A stretch of DNA of 64,000 nt from Pyxicephalus adspersus (GCF_032062135.1 NC_092859.1:105366528-105430527); one strand, 5' to 3'. Shown: positions 13,401 through 23,300, counted from the first letter of the stretch. The notes: a model not told the origin generated them from the letters alone. Numbers and translations: made by a program.

Positions 13401-16400
13401 GTCCCTGAGTCCCTGAGGAATTATGGTGACAATACTAAGTTCAGGGGCTTTGCAAAATAACATAAAAGGTGGATGGATTGTGGAAATGGAAAATGGCAAA
13501 AATGTATAAATTGAGCTTGAGGTGTCCTGTTCTCTGCATTTTATAACCTCAGCTCCTTTAGCCATGTTCAGTGAAAACATACTTCATGAAGTTATGTAAA
13601 AAAAGGCCAAAAACTAAAAGGCTATAAAACCTCTAAAGTAAATGAGCTCTTAATATAGCTTTTAGCTCCAAAAGAAAAAATTGGATTTATGATACATCTT
13701 GCAATCAATGCTACTGCATTTGTGTTTCATTTAACATTTAACCTAGTTATTTTAGCTGTAGTTTACTTCAATTTGTCTTAAAATATTTGCCCTGTTTATT
13801 CTGTATTGTTCCTTCCATTACTGTCCCTCTCCTTTCAATTTCCTTTCCTTTGTTCCTTTCAATTTTCTTCTTTAATAAATTTTTAGTGTCAAAAAAGTGA
13901 CTGACATCTGATAGACTTACCTTTTTTTGCTTTAAAACGTGGTGCACATTCCGGTGGCTCATTAACATTTTTAATATTGACAGTAAAAGATTTAAAATTC
14001 CTGGGTGAAAGCAAACCTCCTTCACATTCAACTCTCATGTTGTAAGTTATAGGTTTAGTTTTGTCTTCATAATCAAAATCCACCGTAGCAGTAATTACTC
14101 CAGAAACTGTAACAATACAGATCATTGAAACTAACAAGTATAGAAAAAATATTTAACGTCCCAAATTAACACTTGACTCAATATTAATCTAAATTGTTTA
14201 TCCTTTTAAGCAAAGTATTCATTTTATTTTAGGTCCGCTTTAAGGCTTGTTCAGACCTGCAGTAAAAAAAGTATTGCTGCTCCTGGACACTTACTATGCA
14301 CAACTTGGCATCCAGGATCATTTTCAGGCAAAAGCCTGGTTTTTGCAGACATTTACAAACCCTAATACATGCACTTGTAAGTCCTGTTATACAAACGAAA
14401 AAAGAATCTGAAATCAATGCAATTACTTACAAACTGAAAGGATTATATAAAAAGAAATCTATTGAATACTAGAAAATATATATTTTCTGAAAAAATACAT
14501 TGTTGAAAATTGTAATCCCAAGGGTCTTAGGGTACAGATTTTTCATAGTGTAAAAAATGACACATCGAATAAAGATGAATGGGAGAAAACTTTGAGACAA
14601 TGTTCTACCCAACATATGGAAATTTTGATATCACAAGATATCACTCTGAAGAATTCACTAAAGTTGAGCTAGAACTAGACAAGTTTTATTCTAAAATATA
14701 CTAAGATTCTTTCTTCTGAAACATTTGAAACAAGAAATATTGAAATTAAAACCTTTTTGGATAAGTTCAATTCTGAACCTCTCTCTAATAAAGAAAAAAA
14801 GTTCTTAAAGGACCAGCAAGTTTTTCTTACTGGTAGGGCATATAAATGGCAAAAGCAACCCAAACGATATTCTAGATTAATGCGTAGAAGAATAAAGGAA
14901 GAACAGTCAGATAATATAGACGAAAGCGAACCAGAAAACTCTTCTTAAGCTTCCTCTCACTTGAAATTTCACTACACTGCTACCTCTACAAAAAAAGGGT
15001 GTAAAAAGACAAAAGGGTGACTCTTCAGGCCAGGAAAAACAAAAACATAAAAAACGTACGAAAGAGCAAAAGGAGAGTAATAGGCAGATAAGAGACTCAG
15101 ACTCTGATACACAGTTTTCACATACATTTGACACAGAGGCAGTTGCACAATATTCACCAGCTTCCTCCACAACACAATGCACAATGCAGATACTAGGCCA
15201 AAAGGATCTGCCCTTAATTCTATTCCTTTTTTAGTCACACAACCAACCCAGATGGGGCCCATAAAGGCAGGACTCATCGACCAATCCACAGTAAAACTTC
15301 CCCCTCTCCTGACACATTGAATGTTATAAATCTGTCACGATACCCTTTGTCTACAATTGAGGCTGAGGTCCTACAATTAGGCCTCAGCTTTTGTCCTACA
15401 CATACATTTGACAAATTTGAATTGGTCAAAGACATTCAATTATTTGCATGAAAATTATTTTATCGGGTACTTTTTGATAACAAACCACAAGATGAAGAGA
15501 GAGCCCTAAAGGATTGGGCTGATCTCGACCTTATCGACTTTAAAATATTAAAGGATTTAACTGTATTATATGAGGAAAATACAAATTATGATGATCTTCA
15601 GTTAATTGAAGAAAGAAAAAACCTGAATACATTTACCCTGAGTGGAAAATGACCCCGAAATCAAGTAGATTTCCTAACTTACGACAAAACCCAAATATAC
15701 ATGCATTTGTACAACAAGTCACACAGGCGGTTATGGATTTAAAAATTAAAAAAGAGTGTCCAAGCAATCTAACTAGGAAATAACTACAAGCGATTGACAA
15801 TCTTCGTAATAATACAACAATTGAAATCAAACCATCAGACAAGGGTGGTAATGTTGTTATATTAAATAAAGACCATTATAGAAATATATGTTTAAAAATC
15901 TATGTGAACTTAGTAAAACTACGCGGCCAAAAGGCCAATTTATATTGGCTTTATTGGAGTACAGTTTGTATAGAAATATATTTACTTTTGATGGACAAAC
16001 CTACCTCCAGGAGCAGGTTGTGGCAATGGGGACATGATGTGCCCCCACATACGCCAACCTGTACCTGGGGGTATGGGAGAGAGATTTGTTCTCGGACAAT
16101 CTGGATACCTCTCCCACATCCTATTGTGGAGAAGGTACATAGATGATGTCCTTGTAATTTGGACTGGCTCAACAGTTGAGCTGAAAGAATTTTTTGATAA
16201 AATTCAGACTAATAGATACAACTTAAAATTGATGTCTAAATTATACCGAAAAAATACAGCAGGCAATAATATCCTGTCAGCGAATAGTGCTCATCCGACC
16301 GCCCTCAAAAACAGTATTCCGTATTCGCAGTACTTATGTCTACGACATATCTGCTCACAAGAAGATGAGTTTGTGACGGCCGCAAAAGACTTAAGAAATA

Positions 16401-19400
16401 TACTTTTATCTAAGGTCTATAGCAAAAAAATTCTAAAAAAGAATACTGGAGAGCCCAGTCCTAATTGGAGAAGTCCCAATCTAGATCACAAGTATTATTT
16501 AAAAAAAATAAGTGAATCTAGAACCTTGTTTCAATATATTCACAAGGTACTCACAAAATCATAAGACATTGAGAGACATTTTAGAGAATTCCTGGCCACT
16601 CTTAAAAAAATGGATCCAGTAATTGGGAAATATATATGAAATCACCCCCAGATAACCTACAAAAAATGACCTTCACTAAAAGATAAGTTGGTGAAAAGTC
16701 ACTCTGTGCCTATGACAAAGAAAGAGAAAACAGAAGGTGCCCTATTGGGTACTTTTTTTACAAAAAAAATGCAACCAATGTAAGTGGATTCATACAGATA
16801 AAGATATTTTCGATATACCCATTCACTTCACTCCCTGTTCACATATTGATTGTAACACTGTAGGAGTGATTTATTTTCCGTTTTGTAGCTGTGGCAGGTT
16901 CTACGTAGGTAAAACCAAAAGAATTTACGAGCATGTATATAATATAACCAGTGGTAAAATTATAAAACGGTTGACTTTCCATATGGGAACCTGCCACAGC
17001 TATAACAGTGACAAAATTAAATTTATTGCCCTCGAAAAACTCTCCCCAAAGGCAAGATGGGGAGATTTCGATAAGGAGCTCCTTCAAAAAGAGGCAAGAT
17101 GGATTTATCAGCTTAATTCAGGCTTGATTGGCTTGAATTTTTCATATTTGAAATTATTGACCCAAATGTTGTCATTTGTTAGGCATGATTCGAATGTATC
17201 CATTGTGGAAGAATGTGAAATAATGTACTGTTTAGTTAAAAATTAATTCAATACTGTAAAATCGTATATTCTTTGTAAATATGCTGTCAATAAGTATTTC
17301 CTAATTTTCCTTTTTGTATCTCTGGGACATGAGGAGCGCATAGCATTTTTTTGTCCAATGGCGGACGATCTATTTAGATCACCTGGCCATGGACACAATA
17401 TGTGCTCCCTGTGTCCCCTAGGCTGCAACACGAGGAAGGTAAATCCCAAATGCCATCTGTGTGAGAATTATTGATAACACCTCTTGAGAACAGTTGCTTA
17501 TTTTTGTAACATCATTTGAAAATACTGGCTTTTTCTGGTAAGCGAATAGAATTAATATCGACTCTTTTTGAAGTAATTTTCCAATACAAAGCATATGCCT
17601 AATGATGTGTTTAAAAACAGACAAATAGAGCATATAAGAGTTACTTCTACTAATACAACATATAGGTTGCTATTACCCTATAACATGCCAAAGAGCTACC
17701 CGTTGTTATATATTAGCTGTGAATATATTTAGTTTAAGATAATTTCCTACACTTGCAACATACTATATTACTATAATATGTTATCATTATCAATCACAGC
17801 TATTCACATTGTTCAAAAAGTTTAGGTGAACGTTAGCAAGTCTATAAAAGTATCCACACACATCCTGTAATAGGAATTAAGATGAAAAACATTAATATTA
17901 CTACAATCAAACTTTGCAATTTTTACCTTTAGAGTCGAAATGTGAATATCCTAAAAACTGTTTGTAAACAATTGTAGGTGATTTATTAACCTCCCAACCG
18001 TTAAGCCCGTACTTTTCCCATCAAAAAAAAGTTACTATTATCGATAAGCCTTTTATATTCATGATATCTACTAGAACCCTGTTCGGACATATTTCTGTAA
18101 GTTACAGGTCTACAATTTAAAAAAAAAAAATTCATTAAAACCTGTAACGCTTTTGGTACAGAAATCTAGACATCAGTGTAACGCCCAGGTGGTTAAAAAG
18201 ATAAATGGGATAATCCTCGCCTTCTAGCCTGTACCACTCTACTGTCTTGCTAAAAGTCAGTGCTCCTTTTGTTTGGAGGAGATACCCACCTTAGAGTGTT
18301 GTTGTCAACCTTTTTCCAAGAAGTGGTATGTAGGAAACTCATATTTGAAAGGATTTACTAATGTTATGAAATAAGGGTAAACTAGACACTGTTCATTCTT
18401 GTATATCATTAGGTCTCAATACTTTCCTGATGAAGAGGGTTTAAACTTGCGAAACGCGTAGAAGAAAAGTCAAAAACTCCATCTGACCTATATGAGACCT
18501 TGCTATGATGTGAAAATATTTTTGTTTTTATTCATATGTAGTTATATTGTCAATGTTTTAGTTGTGTTTTAAACTTTCTAAAATAAAAGTTATTTTTTCA
18601 TTTATTTTAAACTTTGTGCCCAAAAAGTCCTGTTTTGTTTGTGATAACTATAAGCTCAAGATTCTTCTTACTAGGCTTGTTTTAACCAAGCTATTTGGAA
18701 GTCCATTAAACTTACCTTTTTAACCTTGCCCACCCACTTTCGTCTGTTTCTTACCTCATCACTGATAAGCCACCATTCGATATGCTCCTCCTATTGTATA
18801 CTAATCTCTAACACTAATATATATAATATACCTCTTGGGGTTTGACCCCTTTTGAGCAGGGTTCTCTTCTTTTCCTGTGGCATAGTTTGTACTTGTCAAG
18901 TATGCAAATTTGTCTTCTGTAACTGTGTGTATTGTACTGCTCTATGAAATATATTGGTGATACATAAATAATGGTTAATATTATTATTACATATCAGAGA
19001 ATGCAGCCAGTGGGCTTGATTTACTAAACTTTATCTGCATACACCAGCGCATATCTGTATTTTTCAGTAGATTGTATGTTATAATTTCCCAGCCTTGTTA
19101 GTTATTAGGTAATTTGTCTTTTCACTTTTTTTTAGTACCTGACTTTTTTTTTACCAGTGCATGTGAAAATATTGATTTTATATGTCTTATCTATATGCAG
19201 CAATGGCACCAAGTGCATTGATCACTATATGATTCAATAAAACAGTTCAGACATATTGTCCATGTACATAAACATCTGCACACTCATACAAGCTATAAAT
19301 GCAAGTCCATCATTGTAATCAACTTCTACCCTTTTATATATTCATTTGTAAATCAGGATCATTACATAAATAATATAGGAATCGGCATGTATAAATTACA

Positions 19401-20313
19401 AGAAGTTACCGTTATACATGTATATAATAAATACATGTTTTTATTAGGAGTTAGAATTTGAGTTAGAAAAAAATCATTCCATTACTGCTAATGCCTACAG
19501 CCATATGGAATGATGACCTAGATATAAGAATACAAAGGAGTGCTGAATAACTAATAATAAATACAAATAACATTACACTTACTTGGATCGATACTAAAAG
19601 GTCCACTACCAAAAATGTCATATCTATTACATCCAGATGCTGTGGTAATCACTTGATTTGTTGTTCTACCTTCTTCTATGCCGATAGGACTATCTGGGAT
19701 CAAGGTAACTGCAGATATTCTTTGAGATATTCCTAAACAACAAAAATAGATACTTAACTATAAACTATATATAAATCAAAAGATTTTCTTAGGACAAATG
19801 TACTAAGCAATTCATAAACATATGTAGTATCATGTTGGAAAACACTTGGAAGCTGAAATCACAACAGCCTTGTTTCTACGAAATGTATTATAAACACAGT
19901 TTTCTCCTTTAAGTTTTTTTTTTTTTAAGCTTCTATGATATATAAACCCATTCTACAGGTTTAAAATAGTTTGACTTATTATAAGCGCACCCCTCATTTT
20001 TGAATATTGTGCTTTAAGCCATTTGGTACACAGAATAATTACAGTGGGTGGTGTTTCTTTCCTCAGCTTGAGTCCAAACATTGTCATACTCATCTTGGCA
20101 AGCCAGCTAAGCAAACCATGCTATCTGAAAGCAGAACTCATGATTTTTTTTCATCTATAAACGTGTACAGCTATCTATATAGCATACAATGAACAGTTCA
20201 ATTTTAAATTTCAAAACAGTTTTTAGACAGAAGCTACCTGTTACAAGGAGAAGAACCGTAAGAATTTTCTGTAGATACACCACCATGCTGTCGGTGCTAC
20301 ACGTGTGTTTCAT
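801..20313 (-). CDS. Cadherin-repeat protein gene, 5' thirteen coding exons (partial, CDHR-like)
   Basis: Thirteen minus-strand exons join in frame (1688 coding bases, 562 codons plus 2 bases) into a signal peptide and five cadherin repeats. All borders are AG/GT and all phases agree. Linker motifs ending the repeats are NVNEPPE, DLNDEPP, NVDEPPE, NENDEIP and DVNDNYP; DPDGDD, DRD and DPDEGDD calcium motifs occur in repeats 2 to 5, while repeat 1 lacks a clear DxD. Proteins of this kind are extracellular calcium-dependent adhesion or recognition molecules. The two-letter changes in the linkers (EPPE for DNAP) resemble cadherin-related family members such as CDHR3 or CDHR4 rather than classical cadherins, but orthology is not established. 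The rest of the ectodomain, any transmembrane segment and tail lie beyond base 1. The neighbour upstream is hgf, same strand, 18 kb away. Confidence 0.9.
2283..2428 (-). CDS. Cadherin gene exon 12: first half of repeat 5
   Basis: 146 bases, phase in 1, out 1, the same length and phase as exon 7. Encodes [20 protein letters not shown] then QATDRDIGD and [11 protein letters not shown] and DRD motifs are intact. The donor is GAAG|GTAAAA. Confidence 0.92.
3289..3398 (-). CDS. Cadherin gene exon 11: end of repeat 4
   Basis: 110 bases, phase 0 in, 2 out. Encodes [20 protein letters not shown] and the linker [12 protein letters not shown] Cys (MFCNG) falls at the position equivalent to the Cys in exon 6 (LSCEGG). 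Confidence 0.9.
4223..4333 (-). CDS. Cadherin gene exon 10: middle of repeat 4
   Basis: 111 bases, 37 codons, phase 0 to 0. Begins [19 protein letters not shown] and ends [10 protein letters not shown]. The opening FTILQSSL parallels YKVVFQSSL of exon 5. Confidence 0.9.
4895..5258. mobile_element. Non-autonomous DNA transposon, hAT-like (tentative)
   Basis: A GC-rich block in AT-rich intron, starting CAGCGGTTGCCAACCGGTGG and ending GGTGGTCCGTGG-type sequence near GGGACTG. The CAG...CTG ends and the repeated GGTGGTCC(G) phrase are what I associate with hAT MITEs of frogs. No clear target duplication was found. The short ORFs inside are not genes. Confidence 0.5.
5470..5630. mobile_element. 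Palindromic MITE family fragment ('CTGATTTATTAAAGCTCTCC' family)
   Basis: Contains TCTGGTCCAGTCCTGGACCAGATCC, the central palindrome, then GGTTTGCTTGATCACC and CTTCTCCAGTCTTGCAGAGC. These align in order with the fuller copy at 11374-11595. Only the right part remains. Confidence 0.6.
5909..6184. mobile_element. MITE with CTAGGGATGA / TCATTCCTAG ends
   Basis: Ends are short inverted repeats: CTAGGGATGATG at the left, CTCATTCCTAGT at the right. The inside has the repeated phrases GCAAAATTTCGG and GGAATTTTGCGAAACC. A similar AGTAGGGATGACC start recurs near 60507 without a matching right end. The superfamily was not determined. Confidence 0.6.
6315..6406 (-). CDS. Cadherin gene exon 9: start of repeat 4
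   Basis: 92 bases, phase in 2, out 0. Encodes [20 protein letters not shown] then DPDEGDDVK. It is the counterpart of exon 4 in both phase and motif order (DPDGDDLT in exon 4). Confidence 0.9.
6595..6751. mobile_element. Palindromic MITE family copy
   Basis: Starts GGCCAGATTTATTCAAGCTC and ends AGAGCGCTTTAATAAATCA, an inverted pair. The middle has CCTGGAGCAGATTCATTCC and GGTTTTTTGGATCACCCAGG. Same family as 11374-11595, more diverged and shorter. Confidence 0.7.
7225..7404 (-). CDS. Cadherin gene exon 8: second half of repeat 3
   Basis: 180 bases, phase in 2, out 1. Encodes [17 protein letters not shown], the stretch [19 protein letters not shown], and the linker [12 protein letters not shown]. 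The linker matches that of repeat 1 ([10 protein letters not shown]), which supports module duplication. Confidence 0.94.
7441..7518. repeat. (TA)n / (ATAC)n microsatellite
   Basis: ATATATACATACATATATGTATATAT passes into a long TA run, then AAATATAAATATATATATAT. It sits in the intron just upstream of exon 8 of the cadherin gene. Confidence 0.95.
7888..8033 (-). CDS. Cadherin gene exon 7: first half of repeat 3
   Basis: 146 bases, phase in 1 (one base completes the codon), out 1. Encodes [20 protein letters not shown] then EATDRDAAS, with PEN and DRD calcium motifs, and FRIHP at the end. NDT is an N-glycosylation sequon. Confidence 0.94.
8272..8690 (+). pseudogene. Tc1/mariner transposase remnant (C-terminal part)
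   Basis: Translation in shifting frames gives [39 protein letters not shown], then [16 protein letters not shown] and NKGFAT: the catalytic C-terminal half of a Tc1-like transposase, with the DPKHTA segment after QHDN damaged. An in-frame stop follows IENL and a frame change occurs near 8470. It lies in a cadherin-gene intron on the opposite strand and is dead. Confidence 0.9.
8872..8975 (-). CDS. Cadherin gene exon 6: end of repeat 2
   Basis: 104 bases, phase 0 in, 2 out. Encodes [19 protein letters not shown] and the linker [11 protein letters not shown]. The donor is GA|GTAAGT. It is one of the few odd places with a Cys in the F-G strand region (LSCEGG). Confidence 0.92.
9725..10056. mobile_element. 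PIF/Harbinger-like MITE
   Basis: 332 bases bounded by inverted repeats AGCTACGTACACACTTCCAA and (reverse complement of the right end) AGCTGCATACACACTTGCAA. It is flanked by 3-base AAA on both sides, as expected for a 3-base target duplication. Related by its ends to the element at 31187-31620. Confidence 0.75.
10345..10464 (-). CDS. Cadherin gene exon 5: middle of repeat 2
   Basis: 120 bases, exactly 40 codons, phase 0 to 0. Begins [20 protein letters not shown] and ends PPDFDEGYE, where DFDE takes the place of the usual LDRE calcium motif. Confidence 0.92.
11374..11595. mobile_element. Palindromic MITE, full-length reference copy
   Basis: Left end GGCCTGATTTATTAAAGCTC, right end GAGCTTTCATAAATCAGGCG; arms of roughly 90 bases are complementary (GCTGAGTGATCCAGCAATCC versus GGTTTGCTGGATCACTCAGG). 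The centre is CTGGATTGGATCTGGTCC. The whole element can fold into one hairpin. It lies in a cadherin-gene intron. Confidence 0.8.
12216..12301 (-). CDS. Cadherin gene exon 4: start of repeat 2
   Basis: 86 bases, phase in 2, out 0. Encodes [19 protein letters not shown] then DPDGDDLT: the RED acidic motif and the DxD calcium motif of repeat 2. NRT is an N-glycosylation sequon. Confidence 0.9.
13921..14106 (-). CDS. Cadherin gene exon 3: second half of repeat 1
   Basis: 186 bases, phase in 2, out 1. Encodes [18 protein letters not shown] and, at the end, [12 protein letters not shown], the linker to repeat 2 with a Cys after PPE. The intron before it, 14107-19582, carries the Penelope-like element. 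Confidence 0.92.
16034..16564 (+). pseudogene. Penelope-like reverse transcriptase fragment
   Basis: A 176-codon open stretch containing the RT active-site motif [13 protein letters not shown] and the following [16 protein letters not shown]. Before it the frame shifts: MGT and [11 protein letters not shown], which precede YIDD in intact elements, are in another frame and separated by a stop. Confidence 0.85.
16737..17246 (+). pseudogene. Penelope-like GIY-YIG endonuclease domain
   Basis: A 169-codon open stretch with the GIY-YIG core (VIYFPF...[10 protein letters not shown]), a following helix region ([11 protein letters not shown]), and the closing [16 protein letters not shown] Cys/His-rich lead ([16 protein letters not shown]) precedes it, as is usual for the zinc-binding linker of these nucleases. 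The frame is preserved for its full length although the RT is broken. Confidence 0.85.
17986..18196. mobile_element. MITE flanked by TTAA (piggyBac-like, tentative)
   Basis: TTAA at 17986-17989 followed by CCTCCCAACCGTTA, and at the right TAACGCCCAGGTGG followed by TTAA at 18193-18196. The ends are imperfect inverted repeats and TTAA is the piggyBac target. The element is nested in the 3' region of the Penelope-like copy. Confidence 0.55.
18420..18472 (+). other. Hammerhead-like CTGATGA...GAAAC motif of the Penelope-like element
   Basis: CTGATGA at 18427-18433 and GCGAAACGCGTAGAAG at 18449-18464, separated by 17 bases that include GTTTAAAC. Penelope-like elements are known to carry minimal hammerhead ribozymes in their terminal repeats with this box pair. 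ACGCGT gives the very short stem III, and UUC/GAA plus ACU/AGU could form stem I. Stem II is weak here, so activity is doubtful. Confidence 0.4.
19583..19732 (-). CDS. Cadherin gene exon 2: first half of repeat 1
   Basis: 150 bases, phase in 2, phase out 1, between TTTAG and GTAAGT. It encodes the mature N-terminus and the strand run from [12 protein letters not shown] to [11 protein letters not shown] Cys (SGCNRYD) sits where other repeats have a DxD motif. Joining to the next exon restores [20 protein letters not shown], a standard cadherin core. Confidence 0.88.
20238..20313 (-). CDS. Cadherin gene exon 1: signal peptide
   Basis: The frame opens at Met 20313, with an in-frame TGA 24 bases upstream. 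A second in-frame ATG at 20285 has the better context (AGCATGG, A at -3 and G at +4). From that Met the segment [17 protein letters not shown] is a typical short signal peptide. The exon ends ACAG|GTAGCT with one base of a codon, which fits the two-base start of the next exon. Which Met is used, and whether non-coding 5' exons exist, cannot be decided here. Confidence 0.75.
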
Positions 20314-23300
20314 TTTAGCATCTGATTTTCTTGATCAAGATTCTTCTCTTTCCTTTTTGTGTGACACACTGCTGCTCTTTTCACATTGATCTAAAACAAA
20401 CATATTAATGTACTATGTACATAGTTGTAGCAAGTGCCCAATAGGAAATTGTGTACACTTGGCTCAAATTTGTTGACTCTATGGTTGCTATGTTTCTCTA
20501 GGTGCAGAGCTCTCATTGTGTTTGGAAAGATCAACCTAATTTCAGTGATGTACTATCACATTATACACAGAATATCACATAAACATTATACCATTCTACA
20601 TCAAATGTTATCTTATGGATCACTGAACTTTGCCAGTGATTTGACCTTTGACACATTCTGATACTGCTAAGGTTGTTCCAGGTATCAAAACATTAATGGC
20701 CTCTGGTAAGAAAGTGTCGAAATAGAATTACAGTTTAATAAACATTGTTTATAGGATAAACGTTTGAAAGAGAATAGCATATTATAAACAGTCTTACAGT
20801 ATAAAGTAATGTGCGATAACATATTTATTACTTTAAACAAGCATGGGCGAACCCCTTAAAAAAAGTTTTAGGTCTGCAGGGAGCTGCTACTATAATTACT
20901 ATAGCCACTACTATAGCCAGTATACTAGTGTGCTGGTCAGTAAAAGGAATGCCAGGAAAATTGTTTAGCTGTCAGTCTTGTGGTTGATTGTCATCCCAAC
21001 TTTTGGAAGGAAAACAACTATCCAATAACATTTCACTCTAACCTTTATGCCTGTGGAGCTGAGGGCATGCCATGTTTTACCTCAAGAACTGTCAGCTACA
21101 TCATAGTTCTCTGCCCCACCCTCCCTCTGTCATGGTCATCTATTATGGGGTAATGTAGCCTATTTAAAAAAAATAAAGGACTGTTGGCTGGTTGTGGTTT
21201 ACAGAAAAACTATAGGAAAAACTCTATTTAATGTCATTCCTTATACCTGGACCACCAATATAAAAATATATGTACAAATTGTAATTCAAATATATTCAAA
21301 TGATCATAATAAATACATAAAGTTTCAAAAAGTCCTGGTGTTGACATTTTTGTATCCCAATGAATTTTGAAGCACTAGCCTGCTTCCTCATTTCCTACTT
21401 ACTTTGTGTTGCTGACAATGCTAAACTATTGCCAAGAAAGCCCAATAATCAAATAAAGAAGCACACACAATAAATAGGCTGACAACACTGCAGCTATTTT
21501 TCAGGCAAGGGTTTTGCGTTGTCATCTTGGTTCAGGAAGTGCTGGTTTTAATAACATCTCCAGGTAAGAAAATGTGCAACACATTTATAACATAAGTCAT
21601 TTGTTTGAGAACAGCATACAGCAAAGGATGCTGAAAAAGATTTAAGGTTTACACACATTTCAACAGTTGTCCCTTAAACGGCAGTAGATGGGAAATCTTT
21701 AATGAGATCACATGTTTTGGTGATAGCTGTCTGACAGGTAATCTTCCTTCAATTTAGAGAGATCTCTTCTCACTAGGTTGTCATTACTGAACTGAGTGGA
21801 TATATAACAAAAAGAAAAAATACATTTTTAGCACCCACTAACCATTGCCTGAACAAAATGTTTCAGCCTTAGTGATCATTTAAAGTGGCATATTTTCCAA
21901 GTCACTAAACAGTAGTAAACCTGTTTTAAACAAAAGTATTTGAATGGTTTCACAATTTTCATGTCAAAATAATATAACAAGACAATTACATTGTTTCAAA
22001 AGCAAAACTGCAAAACATTTTTGTATAAATAAATTGTTTCACTTGTTCACATTTAAAAAAGTCCTAAAAATAGAGCACAAATGAGGCAAATCACCCCACT
22101 ATTTGTGTATTTCTGTTTGCACAAACAACAAACTCAGCTGTATATTTTATACATATGGGATGTTATATACACAAGGAGATGCCTCTCTTGTACAAATACA
22201 TTTGGCATAATGAGCACCTTCTAAAACATTCATTCTAAAACAGCTAGTAACCCAGGGCCCCATGTGGCTACCTATTTCTCCATTGGTGGCCCAGTGCTAG
22301 AATAAACGGTTTTATCCTCTACACCCCCAAATGTCTATAGAAGTGCAGACAGCAAAATAATTTGTCAATGTACTGTACGTGCAGCCTAATTGGATATTAC
22401 TGTTGCCATTTTGTCCTTTAAATAGTATGCATCTGTCAGTACAAAAAAAAATCTTTTTACATTAAAGGACTAAAGTTTCTTTTTAAAGACTAATGTGTCT
22501 TTTGCTTTTCTGGAAAGTCTCCCAGCTTCTGTGCAGGCACAGCTCAGGACCCAGATATTCAATAAACCTATTTTTTCAGCTCCTTTGGCATTTGTTTTTC
22601 ATATCTCCCTCTTAGTATGTTATCATACTCTTATACTTACATAAGGGCCAGAGACCATCAGTGCACAGGTGAGTATGGCTCCAGGCAGTGTCCCTTCTGC
22701 AATAAAACATACCTGCTTGTTCATTGTCTTCTTTTAAAAAAGTACAAGGCTTCTCTGGCTATTCAATGCATGCTGGAAAAAGGGACCACAGCTTATACAT
22801 TGAACTTTAGCATATTGAAGATTACAGTTAACGGGTGTGTGATTGTCACTTATCAAAGTCTGCAAAAAAAAAAATTGTAAGTGATCCTCATAACATTTTC
22901 TCCCTAATTTTACTTTAGGGAACTTAGCCTAATTGAGTCCAGTAAACAACAGCTACAAATCTCCCTATTTAATGAGAAGGATCAAGATGGGGGTGTGGAT
23001 CTATCATTATAGAGCAAGAGTAGCCTCTATAGTTCTCTCTATATTAGCATAGTTACCAATATTGCCTCCACCAATAATACAGTTTTACTTACATGTATAA
23101 AACCAATCCAAAAAAGCATAAAGTTATTAAACACTTTTCACTGATCAGTTACACAAGTCATGCATTTGGAATTTAATAATGTTGAAAAGCTTTAAGCAAA
23201 GCAACAGTAAATATGTTCAATTGCACTTGTATTCTCTCCCTATAAGTGGTGAGGTGTCAGACAGGGTTTCAGACTAGAAGTTCTAACAGACCCCGGGCCA

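Larger units (their letters stand above)
14480..18630 (+). mobile_element. Penelope-like retroelement, degenerate
   Basis: Plus-strand pieces in order: a basic N-terminal region (about 14730-14945, [20 protein letters not shown]), reverse transcriptase pieces ([47 protein letters not shown] at about 16120-16165), and a GIY-YIG nuclease domain ([19 protein letters not shown], about 16860-16920). RT with YIDD joined to a C-terminal GIY-YIG is the hallmark of Penelope-like elements. Frameshifts and a TGA inside the MGT-CAPTYA motif show it is inactive. It sits in the cadherin intron 14107-19582 on the opposite strand. Outer limits are estimates; a TTTGTGCCC tail near 18610-18625 may mark the 3' end. 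Confidence 0.85.
14107..19582. other. Large cadherin-gene intron
   Basis: Besides the Penelope-like element and the nested TTAA MITE, the remainder (14107-14480 and 18630-19582) is AT-rich unique-looking sequence. I see no exon and no RNA gene there. Confidence 0.6.
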
